Source of the DNA: Candidatus Methanomethylophilaceae archaeon
GTDB taxonomy: Archaea > Thermoplasmatota > Thermoplasmata > Methanomassiliicoccales > Methanomethylophilaceae
NCBI GenBank assembly: GCA_017395275.1
Contig: JAFPVN010000199.1
Span: 1-11,575, forward strand
Direction: 5' to 3'
DNA length: 11,575 nucleotides
Both the position numbers and the translations under genes were made by a program. Below, one piece after another: positions 1-6,929 of this stretch (positions within the stretch are counted from its first letter, which is position 1; every line of letters starts with the position of its first letter). The notes under the pieces are model-generated. The model was not told the origin of the DNA. It ran no database searches and was given only the letters and a program-made list of their open reading frames with translations.

Positions 1-119
1 CCCCATGGGTGGACCGGCCACCCGCGTCCCGGGCCTAAGGGACGGAATCGCCGGACGCCTCCGTGGCGTGCCGGCACGAGTCTGACTGACAGAAAAACGC
101 TCTATCTGTCAGACTCAGG
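1..119. other. Hairpin-rich non-coding edge region
   Basis: No convincing coding frame is seen. The stretch is crowded with short inverted repeats. GGGTGG (7-12) pairs with CCACCC (18-23) over a 5-base loop. CGTCCC (25-30) pairs with GGGACG (39-44) over 8 bases. ACGCC (55-59) pairs with GGCGT (65-69) over 5 bases. CGTGCCGGCACG (67-78) is a perfect 12-base palindrome, followed by a longer hairpin at 78-116. This could be the end of a structured RNA gene cut by the window edge, or a GC-rich intergenic region with termination signals. I could not match it to a known RNA family. Confidence 0.45.
78..116 (-). terminator. Hairpin just past the NIF3-like gene, possible terminator
   Basis: GAGTCTGA (78-85) pairs with TCAGACTC (109-116), and CAG (90-92) pairs with CTG (106-108). 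A 4-base CTGA bulge reflects a local GACTGAC duplication. The hairpin starts four bases after the minus-strand stop codon at 120-122. Read on the minus strand, the loop holds a run of five T (93-97). A role in 3'-end formation is inferred from position. Archaeal termination usually relies on U-tracts rather than hairpins. Confidence 0.35.
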
Positions 120-455
120 TCAAAGGTAGGATCTCCACGCCCTGCAGGGTATGACGTCCACGCCGGGCTCCTCGTAGGGATGGTACTCGTCTATCACCAT
201 GAGCACCTTCCTGAGATTCTCTTCTTTCACGATGAACTCCAGCTTCTTCTCCTTCACGCGGGAGATGACCCCCTCCTCGCCGATGGCCGGATGGGAACCG
301 TACACAGGCACCCACGTCCCCACGACATCGGATACGGAGAACACCCTCTCGTAACCGGGATAGGGCTGTTCGTTCACTTCCGAGATAGCATCCATCAGCA
401 GTTCCGCGGAATCCTCCGGAACCGTAACCGTCACCTTATAGATTGAGTCAGACAT
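120..455 (-). CDS. Standalone NIF3-insert / YqfO03-like domain protein
   Basis: This is a 111-residue soluble protein of the small alpha/beta family that also occurs as the insert inside NIF3/YbgI/YqfO metalloproteins. The signature is HPYEEPGVDV at residues 92-101. Ahead of it, GTWVP (46-50), GSHPAIGEEG (53-62) and the segment RVKEKKLEF (66-74) match the usual order in that family. No metal-binding histidine set of full NIF3 is present, so this is the insert domain alone. Family members form CutA-like trimeric folds, and their biochemical role is not settled. The start codon lies inside the end of the PHP gene (25-base overlap, different frame), so the two are probably co-transcribed and translationally coupled. 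The family call is firm; the function is unknown. Confidence 0.85.
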   Translation of the reverse strand: MSDSIYKVTVTVPEDSAELLMDAISEVNEQPYPGYERVFSVSDVVGTWVPVYGSHPAIGEEGVISRVKEKKLEFIVKEENLRKVLMVIDEYHPYEEPGVDVIPCRAWRSYL

Positions 456-1372
456 TGTCCCGCAAGGTCATGGTCTTCCTCGTATTTCTGTTGGAGCATC
501 TTGGCCTGCTTCTTCAGCCAATGTGTCGCCAGATACTCCCCTATGAACGGCACGGGAGGGAAGCAGTATATCGCCCCGCCTATGAGTCCCGCCACCTTCT
601 TGGGGGTGCTGATCTTCATGGCCTTCTGTGCCAATGGATTCGGATCCTCGGGATCCAGCTTTCCCGCCATGGCCTTGAGGATGTACATCTGCCCGCTGGT
701 GACCACCTGCAGGCTCCACTGGACCTGCGTGAACTCCGGGGCTGGGACCCCGCATGCCACGGTGGTCTTACCAAGAATCGCCTTCCTGAAGTCCTCCTCC
801 CCCTGTCCGGGGAACTCGGTCCAGTTGTAGTTCGATGTTATCGGTGAATGGGCATCGCTGCCGCTTATCTGCGCCCATCTCCCCGGGTTCTGCTCCCATA
901 CCTTCTGTGCGGTGGCGTTGGTCCACGGGTCGGGGTGTCCTCCGTTGATGGTCTCTATGCCGTCGAGGTCGAGCTCGAAGACCTTGTCCCTGAGGCATCT
1001 GACGTAGAAGCTGAACGGGTGCGGCGCGATGGCGATCCCGCCCTGGGAGCGGATCTCGTCCATGGTCTCCTCGGCGGTCATCTCCGGCTTGATGAACTCA
1101 TTGAGCCAGAGTCCGATTATCTCACCGTCGGCGGTCATGATCTCGTCGCCCACGACCACGTCTATGTCGTCGAACCTCTTCCCGTACTCAGCCGCCTTGA
1201 GCGCGCCCTTTATCTCGCTGTGATCGGTGATGCAGACGACGCTCATCCCGTTCTTCCTGGCGTTGTCGACCTGCTGTTCCGGGGATGTTATGGACTCCGG
1301 GAAGCGGAGCGGGCCGTAACCTGTGGTGCCCGAATAGAACGTGTGCACGTGGGTGTCGGCCTTCGACATCAT
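431..1372 (-). CDS. PHP-domain metal-dependent phosphoesterase-like protein
   Basis: The N-terminal two thirds is a PHP (polymerase and histidinol phosphatase) domain. Numbered from the chosen ATG, the metal-ligand motifs are HVH (8-10), TDH (49-51), GDE (75-77), the His of PHP (118) and SGSDAH (170-175). All are intact, so a di- or trinuclear metal hydrolase is likely; the substrate is unknown. The C-terminal part (about 205-313) is outside the PHP fold and contains a glycine- and proline-rich hydrophobic stretch (about 259-285) that might be membrane-associated. A longer start at 1414 exists (327 residues). I prefer 1372 because a TATA-like box at 1395-1402 is centred about 26 bases upstream of it, and the protein then begins MMSKADTHVHT, as PHP proteins typically do. 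It overlaps the next gene by 25 bases. Confidence 0.85.
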   Translation of the reverse strand: MMSKADTHVHTFYSGTTGYGPLRFPESITSPEQQVDNARKNGMSVVCITDHSEIKGALKAAEYGKRFDDIDVVVGDEIMTADGEIIGLWLNEFIKPEMTAEETMDEIRSQGGIAIAPHPFSFYVRCLRDKVFELDLDGIETINGGHPDPWTNATAQKVWEQNPGRWAQISGSDAHSPITSNYNWTEFPGQGEEDFRKAILGKTTVACGVPAPEFTQVQWSLQVVTSGQMYILKAMAGKLDPEDPNPLAQKAMKISTPKKVAGLIGGAIYCFPPVPFIGEYLATHWLKKQAKMLQQKYEEDHDLAGQCLTQSIR

Positions 1373-1394
1373 GTTATCGAACATCAGATTGGCG

Positions 1395-1402
1395 TATTTA
1401 TT
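1395..1402 (-). promoter_or_regulatory. TATA-like box for the PHP gene
   Basis: Read on the minus strand this is AATAAATA, centred about 26 bases before the ATG at 1372. That spacing fits a leaderless archaeal transcript. It suggests the PHP/NIF3-insert pair can be transcribed separately from the AbiE genes upstream. Confidence 0.5.
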
Positions 1403-1427
1403 GGTTGCATTCATAAAACGGAACGGT

Positions 1428-2408
1428 TCATACGGCCCCGGAGTTCAGCTCATCCTCGACCTGGGAGATCTCCGTCAGTATGTCCTCCAGCGACGGTATG
1501 TCGCCGAAGATCATGTCCCTCATGTGCGCATAGTCCTCCCTCAGCGGTCCGATCATGTCATCGGTGGGCATGAGTCTGTAGGATCCGATCTCCATGGTGT
1601 CGTAGCCGAATCCCGCACCGGGATAGAACCTGCGGTTGTACTCCACGTTATTATTAAGTGCCAGATCGTCGAATTGTATCCTCCCCAACTTCCTGTGTAT
1701 CCTGTACACGTCGTAATAATGCCTGGAGTATCTGGCGGGTACCCTGCCCCTGGAGGCCGCCGAATGCAGTATCTGTATCTTCTCGTAGTATGCCTGTTCG
1801 AGGGGTATGCACCGAACCTCCGTCCTGTCATCCAGTTCGGGGATCGCCTTGGAGACGTACGACGAAAGCTCTTTCCTGACGGGGGTGCCCCACGAACCTC
1901 TCGGTCCCATCTCGATGAGGACGCCGTCGTCCGTGATTCCGGTCGGATCCTGTTTTCCGTATCTGACGATCACATCGCGGCCTCTGGTTACGATGTCGAA
2001 ATGGACGTTCAATCTCCGAGAGAGATCCTCTTTTAGCGTGGGTACGAATTTCGTGTCGATGAATTGCTCGGTCCTCCCGATCAAGGATTCGTTGGAGCTC
2101 TCCTGCTTCTTCCTGGACGGTTCGATTGCCGGTCCCTCCACACCGTAGCCCAGCACACGCCAGTCCAGTAGGAGGTCGACATCCTCCGAGAAACGGTCGA
2201 TGACGTCATGGCATTTCGACAGGCAGGTCCCTCCCTTGAACAGGAGATGATCCTTCCACGGGGAATCGCGGAAGAGGTATCTCAGGAGCAGTGTCACCCA
2301 CAGGTCCTTCTCCACCATCGCCTCGTTCAGGTCCAGTTCCTCGCTTGCCAGACGGATCCTATTCATGAGGGTTTTCCGCGGCGCGTTGATGAAGTTTTCA
2401 ATGTCCAT
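1428..2408 (-). CDS. abiEii: AbiEii-type nucleotidyltransferase toxin
   Basis: This 326-residue protein is of the AbiEii/AbiGii (DUF1814) family, the toxin half of type IV toxin-antitoxin and phage-abortive systems. These toxins have a DNA polymerase beta-like nucleotidyltransferase fold and are thought to transfer nucleotides to RNA such as tRNA. Visible motifs are FKGGTCLSK at 57-65 (the G(G/S) nucleotide-binding loop), RFSEDVD at 72-78 with the paired metal-binding aspartates D76 and D78, EKIQIL at 209-214, and SRHYYDVYRI at 228-237. All four expected blocks are present in order, so the enzyme looks intact. Its start overlaps the end of the antitoxin gene by 11 bases in another frame. The actual RNA target is not readable from the sequence. 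Confidence 0.9.
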   Translation of the reverse strand: MDIENFINAPRKTLMNRIRLASEELDLNEAMVEKDLWVTLLLRYLFRDSPWKDHLLFKGGTCLSKCHDVIDRFSEDVDLLLDWRVLGYGVEGPAIEPSRKKQESSNESLIGRTEQFIDTKFVPTLKEDLSRRLNVHFDIVTRGRDVIVRYGKQDPTGITDDGVLIEMGPRGSWGTPVRKELSSYVSKAIPELDDRTEVRCIPLEQAYYEKIQILHSAASRGRVPARYSRHYYDVYRIHRKLGRIQFDDLALNNNVEYNRRFYPGAGFGYDTMEIGSYRLMPTDDMIGPLREDYAHMRDMIFGDIPSLEDILTEISQVEDELNSGAV

Positions 2409-2994
2409 CGGCGCACGCCTCCAAGATGATTTTTCTGATCCATGCGGATGTGTTGCAGGTGCTGTCGATCAGGGAGCCGCGTCTTTCGTCGGGGATGGCC
2501 TGCGATAACCTTCTGATGAAATCGCGGTCGCAGTTGCTCCTGGACTGGGCCTTGATTGCCTGGACTACCATCGCGCTGAAATCATCCTTCGGATAGTTCT
2601 TCGGGGCCCTGTGCCTGAATTCGATCGTCTTCCCGTCGATCTCGTATATCTTGTAAGGTCCGTCCGAGAGGAATACGTATCTTGCTGGGACCTGTGTAGA
2701 CAGACCCAGCATGTTCAGGCACACGTCACCGTCGGGGATTATGCGCCAGTTGTTCATCCTGGCGATGGCGTACGCCAGGTCCCTTCTGCTGTAAGGTATC
2801 TTCCTGTCGATCTCCGGATCGTAATCGGGCTTGTAGTAGATGCCGTGGTGGACCCTCTCTATGCGCCCTTCCGCACAAGCATTGCACAGCTGCGTCTTGA
2901 CCGAATCGTAGGTGGAGTCGGTATCGATGTCGTCCGCGATGAACAGCGTGCCGTATTCGACCCCGTCGATGTATTCCCTTACCGTCAGAGGCAT
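2398..2994 (-). CDS. AbiEi-like wHTH antitoxin (DUF6088 family)
   Basis: This 198-residue protein has an N-terminal winged helix (about 1-58) ending in GRIERVHHGIYYKP (43-56), the typical wing of AbiEi/DUF6088 antitoxins. A middle domain follows with NMLGLSTQVPARYVFLSDG (94-112) and TIEFRHRAPK (123-132), which are hallmark segments of the same family. It is the first gene of the operon and overlaps the AbiEii toxin gene. In type IV systems the antitoxin does not bind the toxin protein but counteracts its effect, and AbiEi also represses its own promoter through inverted repeats. The palindrome just upstream fits this. A 2994 start is supported by a TATA-like box about 27 bases before it. Length and motifs look complete. 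Confidence 0.87.
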   Translation of the reverse strand: MPLTVREYIDGVEYGTLFIADDIDTDSTYDSVKTQLCNACAEGRIERVHHGIYYKPDYDPEIDRKIPYSRRDLAYAIARMNNWRIIPDGDVCLNMLGLSTQVPARYVFLSDGPYKIYEIDGKTIEFRHRAPKNYPKDDFSAMVVQAIKAQSRSNCDRDFIRRLSQAIPDERRGSLIDSTCNTSAWIRKIILEACADGH

Positions 2995-3017
2995 GATCCA
3001 ACCATACAGTTTTTACT

Positions 3018-3025
3018 TTTTAAAT
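3018..3025 (-). promoter_or_regulatory. TATA-like box of the AbiE operon
   Basis: On the minus strand this reads ATTTAAAA, centred about 27 bases before the antitoxin ATG, which implies a nearly leaderless transcript. The surrounding DNA is so AT-rich that the exact box is uncertain. Confidence 0.45.
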
Positions 3026-3042
3026 ATATTTATCATAAATAT
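3026..3042. repeat. 17-base perfect palindrome, probable AbiEi operator
   Basis: ATATTTAT-C-ATAAATAT is an 8-base perfect inverted repeat around a central C, touching the TATA-like box of the AbiE operon. The sequence TCATAAATA recurs 11 bases apart (3033-3041 and 3044-3052), about one helical turn. Autorepression by AbiEi through promoter repeats is known for the family. Assigning this element to that role is inference, because AT-rich DNA makes short palindromes by chance. Confidence 0.45.
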
Positions 3043-3102
3043 TTCATAAATAACATATCTTATTAGTAAATAGTTACAAAAACGGAACGTGTCGGTAAAC
3101 AA

Positions 3103-3110
3103 CTTATACC
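3103..3110 (+). promoter_or_regulatory. TATA-like box for the cation antiporter gene
   Basis: CTTATACC is centred about 24 bases before the ATG at 3130, as expected for a leaderless archaeal mRNA. No ribosome binding site is seen before that ATG, which agrees. Confidence 0.5.
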
Positions 3111-3129
3111 TGTTATCCGATTGCCCTGC

Positions 3130-4071
3130 ATGGATTGGGTGCTTCTCGGGATTCCGGTCGGGATAGTGTTCCTCTATTTCGGATCGGAGGCCCTCGTGGA
3201 CGGCGGAAAGAACCTCGCCCTCAGGCTGGGGATAACGCCGTTCGTCATCGGTCTGACGGTATTGGCCTTCGGTACTTCCGCTCCCGAGGCCATAACATCC
3301 ATCGTCAGCCGCAACGATCCCGGCATCATCGTCGGTAACGTCGTGGGAAGCAACATCGTGAACATCGCCGTATGCATAGGATTGGCGGCGATGATCTTCC
3401 CCATAGCGTCGAAGTTCGAGGACAACAGGATCGAGTTCATCACAATGATCTTGGCATCCCTGGTCGTCCTGATCATGGCCTTCGGGGGCATCAACCTCGT
3501 CGAGGGGATCATACTCATCGCGCTGCTGGCACTTTTCATATTGATAGTGTACAAGACCAAGGTGAATACGCCCGAGGCCAAGGCCGAGGACCTCGGCGAA
3601 CCCGATATGCCCACGTGGAAGGCTCTGCTGTTCATCATCGCCGGACTGGTCCTTCTGTACTTCGGAGCGGACATGTTCGTCGACGGTTCGAAGGAGATAG
3701 CCGAGATGATGGGCATCTCCGAACTGGTCATAGGACTGTTCCTCGTCGCCATCGGAACCTCGCTGCCGGAGCTGTGCGTCAGCATAATGGCCGCGTTCCG
3801 TCACGAGAACGATATAGCCGTATCGAATATCATCGGTAGCAACATCTTCAATGCGTTCTTCGTCCTAGGCATAGGGGCGTGCATATCCGACATCCCCGTC
3901 TACGATTCCCTGTTCACGTTGCACATCCCCGTGATGATACTCCTGTCGGTGCTGATGACGGTGTTCATCTGGAAGTGGGGCAGGATCAACCGCTTCACCG
4001 GTTCAATACTCGCAGCCATCTACGTCATCTACGCAGTGATAATCCTGGCGATGCCGGATATGGCGATGTGA
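3130..4071 (+). CDS. Sodium/calcium (cation) antiporter, CaxA/YrbG family
   Basis: This 313-residue integral membrane protein of the Ca2+/cation antiporter superfamily has about ten hydrophobic segments in two homologous halves. The two inverted alpha repeats are clear. The first half has FGTSAPE (47-53) then GNVVGSNIVN (69-78); the second has IGTSLPE (208-214) then SNIIGSNIFN (232-241). E53 and E214 correspond to the essential ion-coordinating glutamates of the family, as in the methanogen NCX structure. A central hydrophilic loop (about 143-162) links the halves. Length is typical of prokaryotic members. It probably exchanges Na+ or H+ for Ca2+ across the cytoplasmic membrane; the exact ions cannot be read. 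A TTG nine bases upstream is in frame, but the ATG fits the TATA spacing better. The stop codon directly abuts that of the convergent ABCE1 gene. Confidence 0.93.
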   Translation: MDWVLLGIPVGIVFLYFGSEALVDGGKNLALRLGITPFVIGLTVLAFGTSAPEAITSIVSRNDPGIIVGNVVGSNIVNIAVCIGLAAMIFPIASKFEDNRIEFITMILASLVVLIMAFGGINLVEGIILIALLALFILIVYKTKVNTPEAKAEDLGEPDMPTWKALLFIIAGLVLLYFGADMFVDGSKEIAEMMGISELVIGLFLVAIGTSLPELCVSIMAAFRHENDIAVSNIIGSNIFNAFFVLGIGACISDIPVYDSLFTLHIPVMILLSVLMTVFIWKWGRINRFTGSILAAIYVIYAVIILAMPDMAM

Positions 4072-5841
4072 TCAGGCGTAGTAGTACTCGCCCTTTCCCT
4101 TCTGCTCCCTGTCGAGCCTCGAGTCGGGCTTGTTGATCCTGGGCCTGTGGGATTCGGCATCCCTGCGGAACGTTATGTCCACGGCCTTCAGGAACCTGTT
4201 CATGCCGTCCCTCATGTCGAACGGACCCTCCCCGATACCGTGGTGTCCCGGCTCCCCGCCGAACACCATCATGGAATCGGAGACCATATCGAGGAAGTAC
4301 ATGTCGTGGTCGACGATCATGCCGGACTTACCGGACTTCATCATCATCCTCTTGATGGTCTTGGCGGCGTTCATCCTCTGGTTGGAGTCGAGGTACGCCG
4401 AAGGCTCGTCCAGGAGGTAGATGTCGGCCTCCTGGGCCAGGCACTGCGTGATTGCCACTCTCTGCAGCTCTCCTCCGGACAGGTTCTTGACCTTCTTGTC
4501 CATGAGGAACTTGATCGCCAGGGGCTCGAGGACCTCGGTCTGGAAGAATCCGGACTCCATGACCTCGAACGACGATGAATAGAGAAGGTCCCTGACGGTG
4601 CCGTCGAACTCAGGCGAGATGTACTGGGGCTTGTATGCCACCTTGAGCTTGGTGTCCACCTTCCCGCTGTCGGCTTCGATGACGCCTGCGAGGATCTTGA
4701 CGAACGTGGTCTTTCCGGTGGCGTTCGGACCGACGATACCGACGGTCTCCCCGATCTTCACCGCTCCGGGCATGACGTCCAGTTTGAAGCCCCCGAAGTC
4801 CTTGGTCAGATGGTCGAACTCCACGAGGGATACCGTGTTTATATCGCTCCTGGGCGGGGAATCGGTGAACTCCACCGGCCTGTCCCTGAACCTGATGTTC
4901 TCCTCGGGCAGGTATCCGTCCAGATAGACGTTAATGGCGGTCCTGACCTGGCGGGCCATTGTGAACACTCCGTAGGCTCCCTCGGAACCGTACACCACGT
5001 TCACGTTATCCGCAAGGAAATCCAGAAGAGCCAGATCGTGCTCTATGACCACCACCTGCTTCTCGGCGCTCAGCTCCTTGATGAGCCTTGCCACTTTAAC
5101 CCTCTGGTAGATGTCCAGGTACGACGACGGCTCGTCGAAGAAGTAGACATCCGCGTCCTTCATCAGGGTGGCAGCCACGGACAGCCTCTGCAGCTCCCCT
5201 CCTGAGAGTTTGGAGAGGTCCCTGTCCAGCACCTCGGTGAGGTCCAGCTTCTCCGCTGCCTCCTCGGTGGTCATGCGCTCCTGGACCTTGTCCAGGAGAT
5301 CCCTCACCACTCCCTTCACCGCCATGGGCAGCTTGTCCACATACTGGGGCTTCATGGCGGTCTTAATCTTGCCGTCGTAGACCTGCTTCAGGTATTCGTG
5401 CACCTCGGTACCGGCATAATGGGCCAGCACCTCCTCCCTCGAAGGGGGGTTCTGGAAGTTCCCGAGGTTCGGGGTCTCGATGCCGCAGAGCATCTTGATG
5501 GCCGTGGTCTTACCGATACCGTTGGGTCCGAGGATACCCGTCACGACACCCTTCTTGGGCACGGGGATCCTGTACAGGCGGAACATGTTCTCGCCGTACT
5601 GGTGGACCATCTCGGTCTTGAGTTCGTCGGCCAGACCTATGATCTTGATGGCGTTGAACTGGCATTTGTTCACGCATATGCCGCAGCCCTGGCAGATGGT
5701 CTCGGAGATGATGGGCTTGCCCCTCTCCCCTTCGGTGATGCATTCGGTGACGCCCGTTCTCATGAGCGGACAGAATTTTATGCATTCCTTGTTGCACTTC
5801 CTGTTCTGGCACCTGTCGTGAAGTACCGCGGCGATTCTCAT
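4072..5841 (-). CDS. abce1: Ribosome recycling ATPase ABCE1 (RNase L inhibitor, RLI)
   Basis: ABCE1 splits ribosomes into subunits after termination, in the cytoplasm, together with aRF1/Pelota. It is found in archaea and eukaryotes and is essential where tested. The 589-residue protein is complete. The N-terminal Fe-S domain has cysteines 11, 16, 20 and 24 and the ferredoxin-type C50-C53-C56-C60. NBD1 has Walker A GPNGIGKT (105-112), signature LSGGE (212-216), Walker B ending DEPSSYLD (236-243) and the switch EHD (267-269). NBD2 has GPNATGKT (371-378), LSGGE (454-458), DEPSAYLD (478-485) and VDHD (510-513). A hinge and a short tyrosine-rich tail (EYYYA) close the protein. It is transcribed alone from a divergent promoter region shared with the CARF regulator. 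The ATG at 5841 fits a leaderless transcript. Confidence 0.98.
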   Translation of the reverse strand: MRIAAVLHDRCQNRKCNKECIKFCPLMRTGVTECITEGERGKPIISETICQGCGICVNKCQFNAIKIIGLADELKTEMVHQYGENMFRLYRIPVPKKGVVTGILGPNGIGKTTAIKMLCGIETPNLGNFQNPPSREEVLAHYAGTEVHEYLKQVYDGKIKTAMKPQYVDKLPMAVKGVVRDLLDKVQERMTTEEAAEKLDLTEVLDRDLSKLSGGELQRLSVAATLMKDADVYFFDEPSSYLDIYQRVKVARLIKELSAEKQVVVIEHDLALLDFLADNVNVVYGSEGAYGVFTMARQVRTAINVYLDGYLPEENIRFRDRPVEFTDSPPRSDINTVSLVEFDHLTKDFGGFKLDVMPGAVKIGETVGIVGPNATGKTTFVKILAGVIEADSGKVDTKLKVAYKPQYISPEFDGTVRDLLYSSSFEVMESGFFQTEVLEPLAIKFLMDKKVKNLSGGELQRVAITQCLAQEADIYLLDEPSAYLDSNQRMNAAKTIKRMMMKSGKSGMIVDHDMYFLDMVSDSMMVFGGEPGHHGIGEGPFDMRDGMNRFLKAVDITFRRDAESHRPRINKPDSRLDREQKGKGEYYYA

Positions 5842-5863
5842 GCACGTGCCTATATGCGCACCG

Positions 5864-5871
5864 TTTATAAG
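5864..5871 (-). promoter_or_regulatory. TATA box of ABCE1
   Basis: On the minus strand CTTATAAA is centred about 26 bases before the ATG at 5841. This is one of the clearest boxes in the window and implies a leaderless ABCE1 mRNA. Confidence 0.65.
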
Positions 5872-5951
5872 GGTTGGGTCGGGAATCCTCTCTGCAGGTC
5901 ATCGCGACAGCATCGAACTCGTTCCGTCATCGGTCCCGTTTCTGCAAATCC

Positions 5952-5959
5952 CTTATATC
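5952..5959 (+). promoter_or_regulatory. TATA box of the CARF regulator
   Basis: CTTATATC is centred about 26 bases before the ATG at 5982, implying a leaderless transcript. It lies in the 140-base spacer shared with the divergent ABCE1 promoter. Confidence 0.6.
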
Positions 5960-5981
5960 GTCCGCATGAGATTTCCCGGAC

Positions 5982-6887
5982 ATGCAATCCGAATCCGGGA
6001 AGCGGACCACGGTGATGATCGCATGCACCACCAACGAGACCGTGAGGGTCTCCGATCCCGCCGTCTATTACGAGACAGACGTACTGCACCTCATCTACCA
6101 CCGCGGCACCGATGCCCGCGCGGCGCTGTACGGCTCCCTCGTGGACGAGATCAAAAGGCGCATCTCCGAGAAGCGCGATACGGAGATCGTGTTGCACGAC
6201 GAGACTGTCTACAGATACAACGTCATGCTCAGGACGGTCAACGACATCATCCGTTCGGTCAGGGACGAGTACGGGGAGTTCGCGGACATCTTCGTGAACA
6301 TCTCGTCTGGCACCCCGGAGTACATCGCCGCTGCCATGTGCGCCTGCATGATGAACCAGGGCGCCGTGCCTTTCACCGTATCGGTGAAGGAGCACACCAT
6401 CCCGCCGGAGGAGTACATGAGGATGACGTCCGTGGACGGGAGGATCGTGGGCGATGCGAAGTCCGTCAACACCCCGAAGATGGTGGAGACCTTCGCCATC
6501 GATCGCCCGGATGAGGACCTCGTCAGATACCTCTCGTTCTTCTCCAGGCTGGGCGACAGGCCGTGCACCCCTTCGACGCTGGTGGACCTTCTCTCATCGG
6601 CGGAGGTGTGGGTTTACACCCCAAGCAGGACCAGCAACCCCGGCAGGAACTCCGCATGGGTCGCATGCAAGCGCGCCGTCATCGATCCCCTAGTCGCTAA
6701 AGGATGGCTGAGGCCCGGACGCACCAAGAACCGCTGGCAGGTCACCCCCACGGGGAGGATGGTGCTCGACGTGTTCTGCGACGAGGACGACGACAGGGAC
6801 CTCATGGAGGTCTACGAGACCATTCGTGTCTCCAGGGAGAACATCTGCTGCTGCATGGCCGCCCCGAGGGACCGCCCCGACGAATGA
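5982..6887 (+). CDS. CARF-domain plus winged-helix regulator (DUF6293-like)
   Basis: This 301-residue protein has a CARF (CRISPR-associated Rossmann fold) ligand-sensing domain at about 8-160 and a winged-helix DNA-binding domain at about 170-265. The CARF signature is the strand-loop VNISSGTPEYIAAAM (105-119), which follows a hydrophobic strand and binds cyclic oligoadenylate or another nucleotide in known members. The order CARF then wHTH matches Csa3 and especially the haloarchaeal HFX_2341/DUF6293 regulators. RWQVTPTGRMVLDVF (251-265) reads as the wing and last helix. A charged DEDDD (267-271) and a C-terminal Cys-Cys-Cys run (289-291) are unusual. No CRISPR array or cas gene is in the window, so the ligand and targets are unknown. 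The nearest candidate target is the palindrome and zinc-ribbon gene downstream. The fold call rests on motif and layout and was not tested by search. Confidence 0.75.
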   Translation: MQSESGKRTTVMIACTTNETVRVSDPAVYYETDVLHLIYHRGTDARAALYGSLVDEIKRRISEKRDTEIVLHDETVYRYNVMLRTVNDIIRSVRDEYGEFADIFVNISSGTPEYIAAAMCACMMNQGAVPFTVSVKEHTIPPEEYMRMTSVDGRIVGDAKSVNTPKMVETFAIDRPDEDLVRYLSFFSRLGDRPCTPSTLVDLLSSAEVWVYTPSRTSNPGRNSAWVACKRAVIDPLVAKGWLRPGRTKNRWQVTPTGRMVLDVFCDEDDDRDLMEVYETIRVSRENICCCMAAPRDRPDE

Positions 6888-6929
6888 TCACTTCATCTGG
6901 CACATGCGGTATCCTGCATTATCCCGGAA

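Noticed and set aside
78..116. Resemblance of the hairpin region to the 3' end of RNase P RNA
   Set aside because: An ACAGAA-like stretch followed by a closing helix strand recalls it. Both helix strands lie next to each other, however, and no other conserved RNase P element is seen in the 119 bases.
848..1573. 241-codon + strand frame across the PHP and AbiEii genes
   Set aside because: Antisense to two genes with intact catalytic motifs, with no recognisable family features.
3013..3804. 263-codon minus-strand frame opposite the antiporter
   Set aside because: Its composition (rich in D, E, Q, H, Y) is the typical mirror of hydrophobic codons, and the + strand gene is unambiguous.
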